Source: DATKMS01 sp041497995 (GTDB lineage: Bacteria > Desulfobacterota > Binatia > HRBIN30). Taken from it: a stretch of 7,744 nt of DNA. The DNA lies in assembly GCA_041497995.1 (NCBI GenBank), contig JBGQHM010000321.1, forward strand, positions 1-7,744, written 5' to 3'. The number at the start of each line of letters is the position of its first letter. Positions within the stretch are counted from its first letter, which is position 1. Positions 1 through 7,504 of the stretch are shown piece after piece. Below the pieces are notes generated by a model that did not search any database, had not been told where the DNA came from, and saw only the letters and a program-made list of their open reading frames with translations. The position numbers and the translations under genes were made by a program.

Positions 1-561
1 CCGACTGTCGTAGCTGCGGTCACGATTGTCTCCCATCACGAAGATCTGCCCCGCCGGCACCGTCACCGGGCCGTACATATCGCGCGGCGTTCCGCCAAGT
101 GTACTTCCGTCCGCAAAATACGCATGCGGATCGTTCCACACTTCACCGTTAATGTACACGCGCTTGTTACGGATCTGGACGACATCTCCGGGTACCGCAA
201 CCACCCGCTTGATGAAGTCCTTGGCGGGATCGACGGGATAGACGAACACGACGACGTCACCGCGGCGCGGGCTGCCAACATCCAACAACCGCGTACCTAC
301 TACCGGCAGCCGGACCCCGTAGGCAAACTTGTTGACCAGGATGTGATCACCCACTTCGAGCGTCGGTAGCATGGAGCCGGACGGGATCTTGAAGGCCTGC
401 ACGACAAAGGTCCGGATGACCAACGCCAGCAGCAGCGCCAGCGCCACCGCTTCGGCATACTCGCGCAGGGCCGACTTGGTGTACGGCTGCCGGGCAGCGA
501 TCTCTTCCAACCCGTGCGTCGGTGTCAGAGAGGTTGACGATGGTTCGAGTGGTGCTGGCAT
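1..561 (-). CDS. lepB: Signal peptidase I, C-terminus cut by window edge
   Basis: Membrane-bound serine protease that removes signal peptides from exported proteins on the outer face of the cytoplasmic membrane. I translated it by hand, because the frame has no stop inside the window; it stays open for 187 codons from ATG at 561 to base 1. Residues about 36-57 form one hydrophobic segment, the N-terminal membrane anchor. The catalytic serine is S63 in the SGSMLPTL motif. The catalytic lysine is K118 in FIKRVVAVPGD. The family box MGDNRDRSYDSR lies at 176-187, exactly at the cut, so the last tens of residues are missing. An in-frame TAG at 598-600 limits the upstream extension; a GTG five codons before the ATG is a less likely start. 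It follows lepA by 59 bp, the common lepA-lepB order. I see no strong Shine-Dalgarno sequence. Identification is secure from the motifs. Confidence 0.95.
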   Translation of the reverse strand, partial: MPAPLEPSSTSLTPTHGLEEIAARQPYTKSALREYAEAVALALLLALVIRTFVVQAFKIPSGSMLPTLEVGDHILVNKFAYGVRLPVVGTRLLDVGSPRRGDVVVFVYPVDPAKDFIKRVVAVPGDVVQIRNKRVYINGEVWNDPHAYFADGSTLGGTPRDMYGPVTVPAGQIFVMGDNRDRSYDSR

Positions 562-620
562 GAGCCCGGTATGCACGCGGCGTATTGGCGCGGGATACTA
601 GACGATTCGGCCCGACAGGG

Positions 621-2420
621 CTACGCCTCGACCTTGAGGACTGCCAGAAACGCTTCTTGCGGAATCTCGACCCGCCCCACCTGCTTCATGCGCTTCTTGC
701 CCTCTTTCTGGCGCTCCAGCAATTTGCGCTTCCTCGAGATGTCGCCACCGTAGCACTTCGCCGTCACGTTCTTGCGTAGGGCCTTGACCGTCTCGCGGGC
801 GATCACCTTGCTGCCGATCGAAGCCTGGATGATCACCTCGAACATCTGCCGCGGGATCAGCTCCTTCATCTTCTCGGCCAGCTCGCGGCCGCGCGGATAG
901 GCACGGTCACGATGCACAATGAGCGACATCGCATCGACCGGGTCACCGTTGATGAGAATGTCGAGCTTGACGAGATCGGCTGGCTGCATCTCTATGAAAT
1001 CGTAGTCGAGCGACGCGTAGCCCTTGCTGACCGATTTGAGACGGTCGTAGAAGTCGAGCACGATCTCATTGAGCGGCAGCTCGTAGGTCAGCAATACACG
1101 GCCGCGGCCGAGGAACTTCAGCTCACGCTGCCGGCCGCGCTTCTCCTCGCACAGCTTCAGCACGCCGCCGAGGAACTTCTCCGGCAGGTGGATGGTGGCG
1201 AGAATCAGGGGCTCCTCGATCGTCGCGATGCTTTGGACCGGCGGCAGCTTCGCCGGACTGTCGACGGTGAGCGTCTCGCCGGTCACGGTCGTGACCCGGT
1301 AGGCAACAGTCGGAGCCGTGGTGATCAAACTCAGGGCGAACTCGCGCTCTAAGCGCTCGCGGATGATCTCCATGTGCAGCAAGCCGAGGAACCCGCAGCG
1401 GAAGCCGAACCCGAGCGCCATCGAGTTCTCCGGCTCGTACGTAAATGAGGAATCGTTGAGCTTGAGCTTCTCCACCGCGTCGCGCAGCGGTGTGTACTGC
1501 GCCGTGTCGGCGGGATAGAGCCCGCTGAACACCATCGGCTTCACCTCCTTGAACCCGGGCAGCGGGTGCGCCGTCGGCCGCGCGGGGTCGGTGATCGTGT
1601 CGCCGATCTTGGTCTCGTGCATCTCCTTGATGCCGGCCATGACGAAGCCGACCTCGCCGGGACCGAGGCTGTCCACTTCCACCGGCCGCGGGCTGAAGAC
1701 ACCGACGCGCAGCACCTCGTACGACTTGCCGCCGGCGACGAACAGGATGCGGTTGCCCTTGCGCACAGAGCCGTCGAAGACGCGCACCACAATGACGACG
1801 CCGTTGTACGGATCGAACCAGCTGTCGAACATCAGCGCACGTAGCGGCTCATCGATGTCGCCGGTTGGCGGCGGAAAGTGCTGCACGATCCCTTCGAGCA
1901 CCGCCTCCGTACCGATGCCCTCCTTAGCGCTGGCCAGTACCGCGTGCGCCGTGTCGAGGCCAATGATCTCCTCGATCTCCTGCTTCACGCGATCGGGATC
2001 GGCCCCGGGCAAGTCGATCTTGTTGAGCACCGGCAGGATCGCCAGGTCATTGTCGAGCGCCAGGTACACGTTGGCCACCGTCTGCGCTTCGACCCCTTGC
2101 ACCGCATCGACCACGAGCAGCGCCCCTTCGCACGCCGCCAGGCTGCGCGACACCTCGTAGGTGAAGTCGACGTGGCCGGGGGTGTCGATCAGGTTGAGGA
2201 TGTACTCCTGTCCGTCGAGCGCCGTGTAGTGCAGGCGCACCGCGCTGGCTTTGATCGTGATGCCGCGTTCGCGCTCCAGATCCATACTGTCGAGGATCTG
2301 CGCCGTCCGTTCACGCTCGGTAATCGTGCCGGTGTACTCGAGCAGACGATCGGCAAGCGTCGACTTGCCGTGGTCGATGTGCGCGATGATCGAAAAGTTA
2401 CGGATGTGGGACAAACTCAT
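621..2420 (-). CDS. lepA: Elongation factor 4 (LepA), ribosomal GTPase
   Basis: Translational GTPase that acts on the ribosome and is linked to back-translocation, ribosome biogenesis and translation under stress. The protein has 599 residues, the normal family length, and appears intact. GTPase motifs are in order: G1 AHIDHGKST at 13-21, G2 RGITIK at 52-57, G3 DTPGH at 79-83, G4 NKID at 133-136 and G5 SAK at 164-166. The EF-G-like domains and the LepA-specific C-terminal domain follow, with the typical basic tail GKKRMKQVGRVEIPQEAF near residue 580. The ATG at 2420 gives the usual LepA N-terminus. Only a weak GACGAG is seen as a ribosome site about 10 nt upstream, which fits coupling to the preceding epimerase gene, whose stop is 15 bp away. 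It is probably read through from the nucleotide-sugar genes upstream, and lepB follows. Confidence 0.98.
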   Translation of the reverse strand: MSLSHIRNFSIIAHIDHGKSTLADRLLEYTGTITERERTAQILDSMDLERERGITIKASAVRLHYTALDGQEYILNLIDTPGHVDFTYEVSRSLAACEGALLVVDAVQGVEAQTVANVYLALDNDLAILPVLNKIDLPGADPDRVKQEIEEIIGLDTAHAVLASAKEGIGTEAVLEGIVQHFPPPTGDIDEPLRALMFDSWFDPYNGVVIVVRVFDGSVRKGNRILFVAGGKSYEVLRVGVFSPRPVEVDSLGPGEVGFVMAGIKEMHETKIGDTITDPARPTAHPLPGFKEVKPMVFSGLYPADTAQYTPLRDAVEKLKLNDSSFTYEPENSMALGFGFRCGFLGLLHMEIIRERLEREFALSLITTAPTVAYRVTTVTGETLTVDSPAKLPPVQSIATIEEPLILATIHLPEKFLGGVLKLCEEKRGRQRELKFLGRGRVLLTYELPLNEIVLDFYDRLKSVSKGYASLDYDFIEMQPADLVKLDILINGDPVDAMSLIVHRDRAYPRGRELAEKMKELIPRQMFEVIIQASIGSKVIARETVKALRKNVTAKCYGGDISRKRKLLERQKEGKKRMKQVGRVEIPQEAFLAVLKVEA

Positions 2421-2435
2421 GCACGGGAAACTCGT

Positions 2436-3364
2436 CTACACCTTAGCGGTCAGACGGGCGCGGAAGAAGGCCACGGTCTCGCGCAGGCCGTCCTCGAGAC
2501 TCACTTGCGGGCGCCACCCGAGGACGCGTTGCGCCAGGGAGGCATCGATCACACTGCGAATCTGCTCGCCCGGCTTCGCGGGTCCGTGCTGCTCGAGAGC
2601 ATTCGATTCGCACAACTTCCGTACAAGCCGGAAGATGGTGTTGACGTCGGTCTCGATGCCCGTCCCGAGATTGACGGCGCCGGTGAACTCGGACGTCAGC
2701 GCCGCGAGATTGGCGCGCACCAGGTCGCCGATGTACACGTAGTCGCGCGTCTGCACGCCCTCACCGTTGATGACCGGTTGCTCGCCGCGCAGCATCTTCT
2801 CCGCGAAGATCGCCACGACGCCCGCCTCGCCGTGCGGGTTCTGGCGCGGGCCATAGACGTTACCGTAGCGCAGCGCCGCGTAGGAGATGCCGTACGTCGC
2901 CGCGTAGAAGAAGAGATACTTTTCGCTGGCCAGCTTGGTGATCCCGTATGGGCTCAGCGGCTCGGTCTTGTGCGTCTCGGTTGCCGGTAAGACATCTTGC
3001 TCGCCGTAGATTGCACCGCCGCTCGATGAGAATAGCACCCGCTTCAATCCGTTCTGCCGGCCGTGCTCCAACAGGTTGAGCAGCCCCACGAGATTGACCT
3101 GCGCATCGAAGACCGGGTCGGCCACCGAGCGCCGGACGTCCATCTGCGCCGCGTGATGACACAGCACCTCGGGCCGTTCGCGCCGCATCACATCGGCCAC
3201 GCCTGGATCCCGCACATCGACTTGATAGAAGGTCGCCTTCGGGTTGAGATTCTCGCGCTTGCCCGAGGACATGTCGTCGAGCACGGCCACCTGATGTCCC
3301 GCCGCAACGAACGCGTCGGTCACGTGTGACGCGATGAACCCGGCCCCACCGGTTACCAGGATCT

Positions 3365-3368
<4 letters not shown>
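2436..3368 (-). CDS. galE: NDP-sugar 4-epimerase, GalE-like extended SDR
   Basis: NAD-dependent epimerase/dehydratase of the extended short-chain dehydrogenase family, 310 residues. It most likely inverts C4 of a UDP-sugar such as UDP-glucose, UDP-xylose or UDP-glucuronate. The NAD-binding motif TGGAGFIAS is at 6-14, an acidic pair DD at 31-32 follows the second strand, a serine cluster lies at 114-116 before GGAIYG, and the catalytic pair is Y141 and K145 in YGITK. The segment RYGNVYGPRQNP at 168-179 is typical of GalE-like enzymes. The frame is open upstream to 3449, but the start at 3368 places the Rossmann motif at the N-terminus and has AGGA four bases upstream. That ATG overlaps the TGA of the preceding decarboxylase as ATGA, suggesting translational coupling. 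The fold and chemistry are clear. The exact sugar substrate cannot be read from the sequence, so the symbol is tentative. Confidence 0.85.
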
Positions 3369-4324
<956 letters not shown>

Positions 4325-4333
4325 GATGGGATA

Positions 4334-4437
4334 GCTCTCAGCGATCAGCCGTCAGCGCTCAACTTCTGAATCTCGACATGCATCGTTGCTTCTCTCCATC
4401 TCGCAGAGCTGAAAGCTGACGGCTGATTGCTGACCGC
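4334..4437. repeat. Heptamer-built inverted repeat between ugd and uxs
   Basis: The left arm at 4334-4361 is four tandem heptamers of form GCNNTCA (GCTCTCA, GCGATCA, GCCGTCA, GCGCTCA). The right arm at 4410-4437 is four of form TGANNGC (TGAAAGC, TGACGGC, TGATTGC, TGACCGC). The arms are complementary at 23 of 28 positions, the third pair perfectly, around a 48-base spacer with no clear feature. In the minus-strand transcript the structure would begin at the ugd stop codon and end 9 nt before the uxs start. No T-run follows, so it does not look like an intrinsic terminator. It may be a dispersed palindromic repeat, an mRNA stabiliser or a translational control element. The structure is seen directly; any function is inference. 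Confidence 0.85.
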
Positions 4438-5750
4438 TACGGTTTCACCGGCCGCCGGCCGACCGAGTAGTAGATGAAACCGAGCGCGCGCATGTCGTTG
4501 GCATCGTAGATGTTGCGTCCGTCGAAGACCACGGGTCGCTTCATCAGCTGTTTCATGCGCTCGAAATCCGGACGGCGAAACTCATTCCACTCGGTGATCA
4601 CCAGCAGCGCATCGGCGTCGCTCAGGGCGTCGTAGTTGACGCGGTGATAGTGGATCCGGTCGCCGAACGTGCGGCGCGCCTCGTTGAGCGCTTCGGGGTC
4701 GTGCGCATGCACCTCGGCGCCCGCCTTCAGCAACGCTTCGATCACCGTGATCGCCGGCGCCTCACGCATGTCGTCGGTGCGCGGCTTGAATGCCAAGCCC
4801 CAGACGGCGAAGCGCATGCCGCGCAGGTACTCGCCGAAATGTGCCATCACCTTGTCGACCAGCGTGCGCTTCTGCCGCTCGTTGACCTCCTCCGCCGCGC
4901 GCAGCATGCGGAAGTCGAGGCCGTGCTCATCGGCGCTGCGGATGACAGCCTTGACGTCCTTCGGAAAGCACGAACCCCCATATCCTACGCCGGGGAAGAG
5001 GAAGTGGTGGCCGATGCGCAGGTCGAAGCCGACGCCGCGTCGCACGTCGTCGACGTCGGCACCGACGCGCTCGCAGAGATTAGCGAACTCGTTCATCAAC
5101 GAGATGCGTGCCGCCAGCATGGCGTTGGCGCAGTACTTGGTCATCTCGGCGCTCGCCGCGCTCATCACCACGATCGGCCGTTCGGTGCGCACGAACGGGC
5201 TGTACAGCTCCTTCATCACGTCCGTGGCGCGCTGGCTGTCGCTGCCGATGACCACCCGGTCGGGCTTCATGAAGTCATCGACGGCCGCCCCTTCCTTCAG
5301 GAACTCAGGATTGGAAACCACGTCGAATGGGTGGTTGGTACGCGACGCAACGACCTGCCGGACACGCTCCGCGGTCCCGACGGGCACGGTGCTCTTGTCG
5401 ACGATGACGCGGTAGCCGTCCATCGCTTCGGCGATCTCGGCCGCCACGCGGATCACGGCCGCCAGATCAGCGCCGCCGTCCTGGCCGGGCGGTGTGCCAA
5501 CCGCGATGAAGCAGATCAGCGACTGTCGCACGGCACTCGTCAGGTCCGTCGTGAACGACAGCCGAGCTTCGGCCACGTTGCGCTTGATGAGCTCTTCGAG
5601 CCCCGGTTCGTAGATCGGAACGATTCCCTGACGCAGCCGCGCCACCTTCTCCGCATCGATATCGACGCAGACCACGTCATTGCCGCTCTCGGCAAAGCAG
5701 GTACCGGCGACCAGCCCGACATAGCCCGTACCGATGACGCAGACCTTCAC
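4437..5750 (-). CDS. ugd: UDP-glucose 6-dehydrogenase
   Basis: Oxidises UDP-glucose to UDP-glucuronate in two NAD-dependent steps through an enzyme-bound thiohemiacetal, in the cytoplasm. The protein has 437 residues, normal for the bacterial UDP-glucose/GDP-mannose dehydrogenase family. The NAD-binding motif GTGYVGLV is at 7-14, DKSTVPVGT at 118-126, and NPEFLKEGAA at 147-156. The catalytic lysine and asparagine are K205 and N209 in EMTKYCANAML. The nucleophile is C261 in GYGGSCFPKD. The C-terminal UDP-binding domain includes GLAFKPRTDDMREAPA. The start codon is GTG at 5750, fixed by the strong ribosome site AGGAGG four bases upstream and by the family N-terminus MKVCVIGTGYVG. It is the first gene of the minus-strand operon, with a predicted promoter and leader hairpin upstream, and supplies the substrate of the decarboxylase that follows. 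Confidence 0.97.
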   Translation of the reverse strand: MKVCVIGTGYVGLVAGTCFAESGNDVVCVDIDAEKVARLRQGIVPIYEPGLEELIKRNVAEARLSFTTDLTSAVRQSLICFIAVGTPPGQDGGADLAAVIRVAAEIAEAMDGYRVIVDKSTVPVGTAERVRQVVASRTNHPFDVVSNPEFLKEGAAVDDFMKPDRVVIGSDSQRATDVMKELYSPFVRTERPIVVMSAASAEMTKYCANAMLAARISLMNEFANLCERVGADVDDVRRGVGFDLRIGHHFLFPGVGYGGSCFPKDVKAVIRSADEHGLDFRMLRAAEEVNERQKRTLVDKVMAHFGEYLRGMRFAVWGLAFKPRTDDMREAPAITVIEALLKAGAEVHAHDPEALNEARRTFGDRIHYHRVNYDALSDADALLVITEWNEFRRPDFERMKQLMKRPVVFDGRNIYDANDMRALGFIYYSVGRRPVKP

Positions 5751-5760
5751 GCTTCCTCCT
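5751..5760 (-). promoter_or_regulatory. Ribosome binding site of ugd
   Basis: Read on the minus strand this is AGGAGGAAGC directly before GTG. It is a full AGGAGG with a 4-base spacer, the strongest ribosome site in the window. It decides the GTG start of ugd in the absence of a nearby ATG. Confidence 0.85.
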
Positions 5761-5771
5761 CGTGCCGGTGC

Positions 5772-5811
5772 AAAAAAGGGCCTGGAGGCAACAACGCCAT
5801 CTCAGACCCTT
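5772..5811 (-). terminator. Terminator-like hairpin in the ugd leader
   Basis: On the minus strand, AAGGGTCTG (5811-5803) can pair with CAGGCCCTT (5784-5776). This forms a 7-bp GC-rich stem with one G-U wobble, extendable by two A-U pairs. The loop contains a further GGC/GCC pairing. Six T residues follow at 5777-5772, the classic form of a Rho-independent terminator. It lies downstream of the predicted promoter and only 21 nt before the ugd start, so it may be a leader attenuator. It could instead stop unwanted transcripts arriving from upstream. No leader peptide or known riboswitch is recognised. Confidence 0.6.
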
Positions 5812-5840
5812 CGATTACTACCGGTTGTATCAACGGTTTT

Positions 5841-5869
5841 CGTATAGCGACGCCCCCGCAGTAAGTCAA
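5841..5869 (-). promoter_or_regulatory. Sigma70-like promoter of the ugd operon
   Basis: On the minus strand the -35 box is TTGACT (5869-5864, five of six to consensus) and the -10 box is TATACG (5846-5841, four of six). The spacer is exactly 17 bases. The start point would fall near 5834, giving a leader of about 84 nt that contains a small bulged hairpin (5836-5821) and the terminator-like hairpin. Orientation and position suit ugd and the genes behind it. Confidence 0.6.
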
Positions 5870-5996
5870 CGCGCATCGCCCGGAGGGAACACTGCCCGAG
5901 GGCATCGCCGGCCACCGCGATTGCGAACGCCGGGCCCGCCTCCAACCTCCCTCACGCCCCCCGTCGGTTCCGGCCGGACTGCACGGGAAGGTGCTG

Positions 5997-6011
5997 CCGA
6001 GATAATCTCGG
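5997..6011. promoter_or_regulatory. Palindrome containing a GATAAT -10-like box
   Basis: CCGAGAT-A-ATCTCGG is a perfect 7-bp inverted repeat with one central base. It contains GATAAT at 6001-6006, five of six to the -10 consensus on the plus strand. No fair -35 box lies 16-18 bases upstream. It could be an operator overlapping a promoter for the macro-TIR gene, whose start is about 160 bp downstream. A palindrome of this length is expected roughly once by chance in a window this size. Confidence 0.3.
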
Positions 6012-6099
6012 TTGGGTGTGACCCGGTGGACAGCCGCAGAACGTGGACGGGACGATCAAACTGCAGTATGACCCGACCCCGGAGTAAAGCGGATGAGCC

Positions 6100-6128
6100 G
6101 CCAAGCTCGGGTGGTCAGTCAGCTTGGC
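6100..6128 (+). promoter_or_regulatory. Perfect 8-bp hairpin in macro-TIR 5' region
   Basis: GCCAAGCT at 6100-6107 is an exact inverted match to AGCTTGGC at 6121-6128, with a 13-base loop. It ends 41 bases before the macro-TIR ATG. No T-run follows, so it is not a terminator by the usual criteria. It may be a leader hairpin or a protein-binding dyad. The structure is directly visible; a role is inferred only from position. Confidence 0.4.
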
Positions 6129-6169
6129 CTCGCGGACTTCTTCAAAGTTGGCGGGGAAGGGAACGAACT

Positions 6170-7468
6170 ATGGGAGACCCCGTGACGAAGCGTACCTATC
6201 GGATTGGCCAGTCGACGCTGACTCTTCAGTTCGGGGACCTGACGGTCTCTGAAGCAGATGTGCTCGTCAGCTCAGATGATTCCTACTTGAGCATGGGGGG
6301 CGGCGTCTCGGCCGCAATCCTCCGTGCAGGCGGCGAGAACATCATGCGTGACGCCGCCAAGAAGGTTCCTGGAAAGATCGGGGACGTGATCGTCACCACC
6401 GCGGGCTCTCTGCGCGCGAAGTACGTGTTTCATGCGATCACCATCGGAGACGGAGGACTGGAACCGACGGAAATTGTCGCCCGCGCGACACGGCGTTGTC
6501 TTGAACTGCTCGATGCTCTCGGGTTGAGTTCAATCGCTTTTCCTGCGATCGGAGCAGGCGTAGCCGGCTTCGCCTACCAAGACGTTGCAGTTCGGATGGC
6601 TGGGGTAATCGTCGACTCGCTGAAGGACAGTCGACGGTCGGTCGATGCAACGATCTACCTTTATGACCAGTTTAGACGGATGCAGCCCATGGATTTTCTC
6701 GACTTCTTCGAGCAGTTCGCTGTTCGTACCAAGGGGCTTGGCCCGGCCATGGGTCGACAATCGCGACGTCAGCGCGCCGGGCGACGGGCCAGCCCTGAGA
6801 AGAAGAGCAGACCGACCAAGCAGGACCAAAGAAAGAAGCTGATTGAGAAACTTGGTGACCTCGACCGCGAACGACAGGGTCTTGAAGCAAAGCTTGCAGA
6901 GAGCCGCGGCATCCTCACCAAAAAGGAGGTGCGGGGGGTCGAAAAACGACTCCAGGAGGTTCACGAGGAGCGCGTGGAGATGCTGTCGGTGGTAAAGCCG
7001 AAGATATCCTCGCCAACGGTATCGGTGTTTGTCTCATACGCGCATGCGGACGAGAAGCTCAGGAAGGAGCTGGGCAAGCATCTCTCCATTCTCGAGCGCC
7101 AGGGACTCGTCTCCACATGGCACGATCGCATGATAACCGCCGGCACAGAGTGGGCAGGGACCATAGACACTCGGCTTGAAGAGGCGGCCGTGATACTCCT
7201 CCTGGTGAGTTCGGATTTTGTCGATTCGCGGTACTGTTACGACATCGAGATGAAGCGGGCGTTGGAGCGCCACGAGAGACGAGAGGCGCTGGTAATTCCG
7301 GTGATCCTTCGTCCTGTCGTGCTAAAGGGAACCCCCTTCGCAAAGATCCAAGCGCTTCCGAAGGACGCGCGACCGGCTACCGAGTGGCCTAGCCTGGACT
7401 CGGCCTTCGTCGACGTTACGGAGGGACTGAGGGATGTGGTTCAGGGGCTCGGCGCGAACGCTGCCTAA
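6170..7468 (+). CDS. Macro domain-coiled coil-TIR domain fusion protein
   Basis: A 432-residue predicted cytoplasmic protein with no signal peptide or membrane segment. Residues about 16-170 match a macro domain, the ADP-ribose-binding fold: FGDLTVSEADVLVSSDD, then MGGGVSAAI at 42-50, the central KKVPGKIGDVIVTTAG, and FPAIGAGVAGF at 124-134. The usual VNAAN is VSSDD here. Residues 185-222 are a very basic linker, and about 220-275 a charged probable coiled coil. Residues about 283-425 are a TIR domain: FVSYAHAD at 287-294, WHDR at 317-320, G325 and W328, and SRYCYDIE at 353-360, where E360 is the probable NADase glutamate. The ATG at 6170 has GAAGGGAA eight bases upstream; GTG at 6182, four codons on, is an alternative. 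Codons look slightly less GC-rich at third positions than lepA. A role in NAD-derived signalling or phage defence is inference from the domain pair. Confidence 0.88.
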   Translation: MGDPVTKRTYRIGQSTLTLQFGDLTVSEADVLVSSDDSYLSMGGGVSAAILRAGGENIMRDAAKKVPGKIGDVIVTTAGSLRAKYVFHAITIGDGGLEPTEIVARATRRCLELLDALGLSSIAFPAIGAGVAGFAYQDVAVRMAGVIVDSLKDSRRSVDATIYLYDQFRRMQPMDFLDFFEQFAVRTKGLGPAMGRQSRRQRAGRRASPEKKSRPTKQDQRKKLIEKLGDLDRERQGLEAKLAESRGILTKKEVRGVEKRLQEVHEERVEMLSVVKPKISSPTVSVFVSYAHADEKLRKELGKHLSILERQGLVSTWHDRMITAGTEWAGTIDTRLEEAAVILLLVSSDFVDSRYCYDIEMKRALERHERREALVIPVILRPVVLKGTPFAKIQALPKDARPATEWPSLDSAFVDVTEGLRDVVQGLGANAA

Positions 7469-7504
7469 CACGAAGACAGACGCGCAAAGAGACGCGCGCG
7501 GCTC

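Larger units (their letters stand above)
5870..6169. other. Intergenic region between divergent units
   Basis: This is about 300 bases without a convincing gene. The frame of the macro-TIR gene stays open through it back to 5762, but the encoded stretch is rich in Arg, Pro and Ser, lacks any domain signature and overlaps the ugd leader, so it is best read as non-coding. The region contains a perfect 7-bp palindrome around GATAAT (5997-6011) and a perfect 8-bp hairpin (6100-6128). There is also a short closed frame at 6022-6087 whose product ends DGTIKLQYDPTPE and may be chance or a remnant of a lost gene. No clear -35 box for the plus-strand gene was found. Confidence 0.6.

Noticed and set aside
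1878..2990. Long plus-strand open frame of 370 codons opposite lepA and the epimerase
   Set aside because: It is antisense to well-supported genes, Arg/His/Asp-rich and without domains: a codon-bias shadow in high-GC DNA. The same holds for the open frames at 3482-4282 and 4644-5864.
4334..4437. CRISPR-like array
   Set aside because: Units are 7 bases, directly adjacent, degenerate and arranged as two inverted blocks; there are no spacers of regular length.
4334..4437. Intrinsic terminator after ugd
   Set aside because: The loop is long (48 bases), pairing is imperfect and no T-run follows the second arm on the minus strand.
5762..6169. N-terminal 136-codon extension of the macro-TIR frame, starting from GTG at 5762
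   Set aside because: The stretch is Arg/Pro/Ser-rich with no domain, overlaps the ugd promoter and leader, and a ribosome site supports the ATG at 6170.
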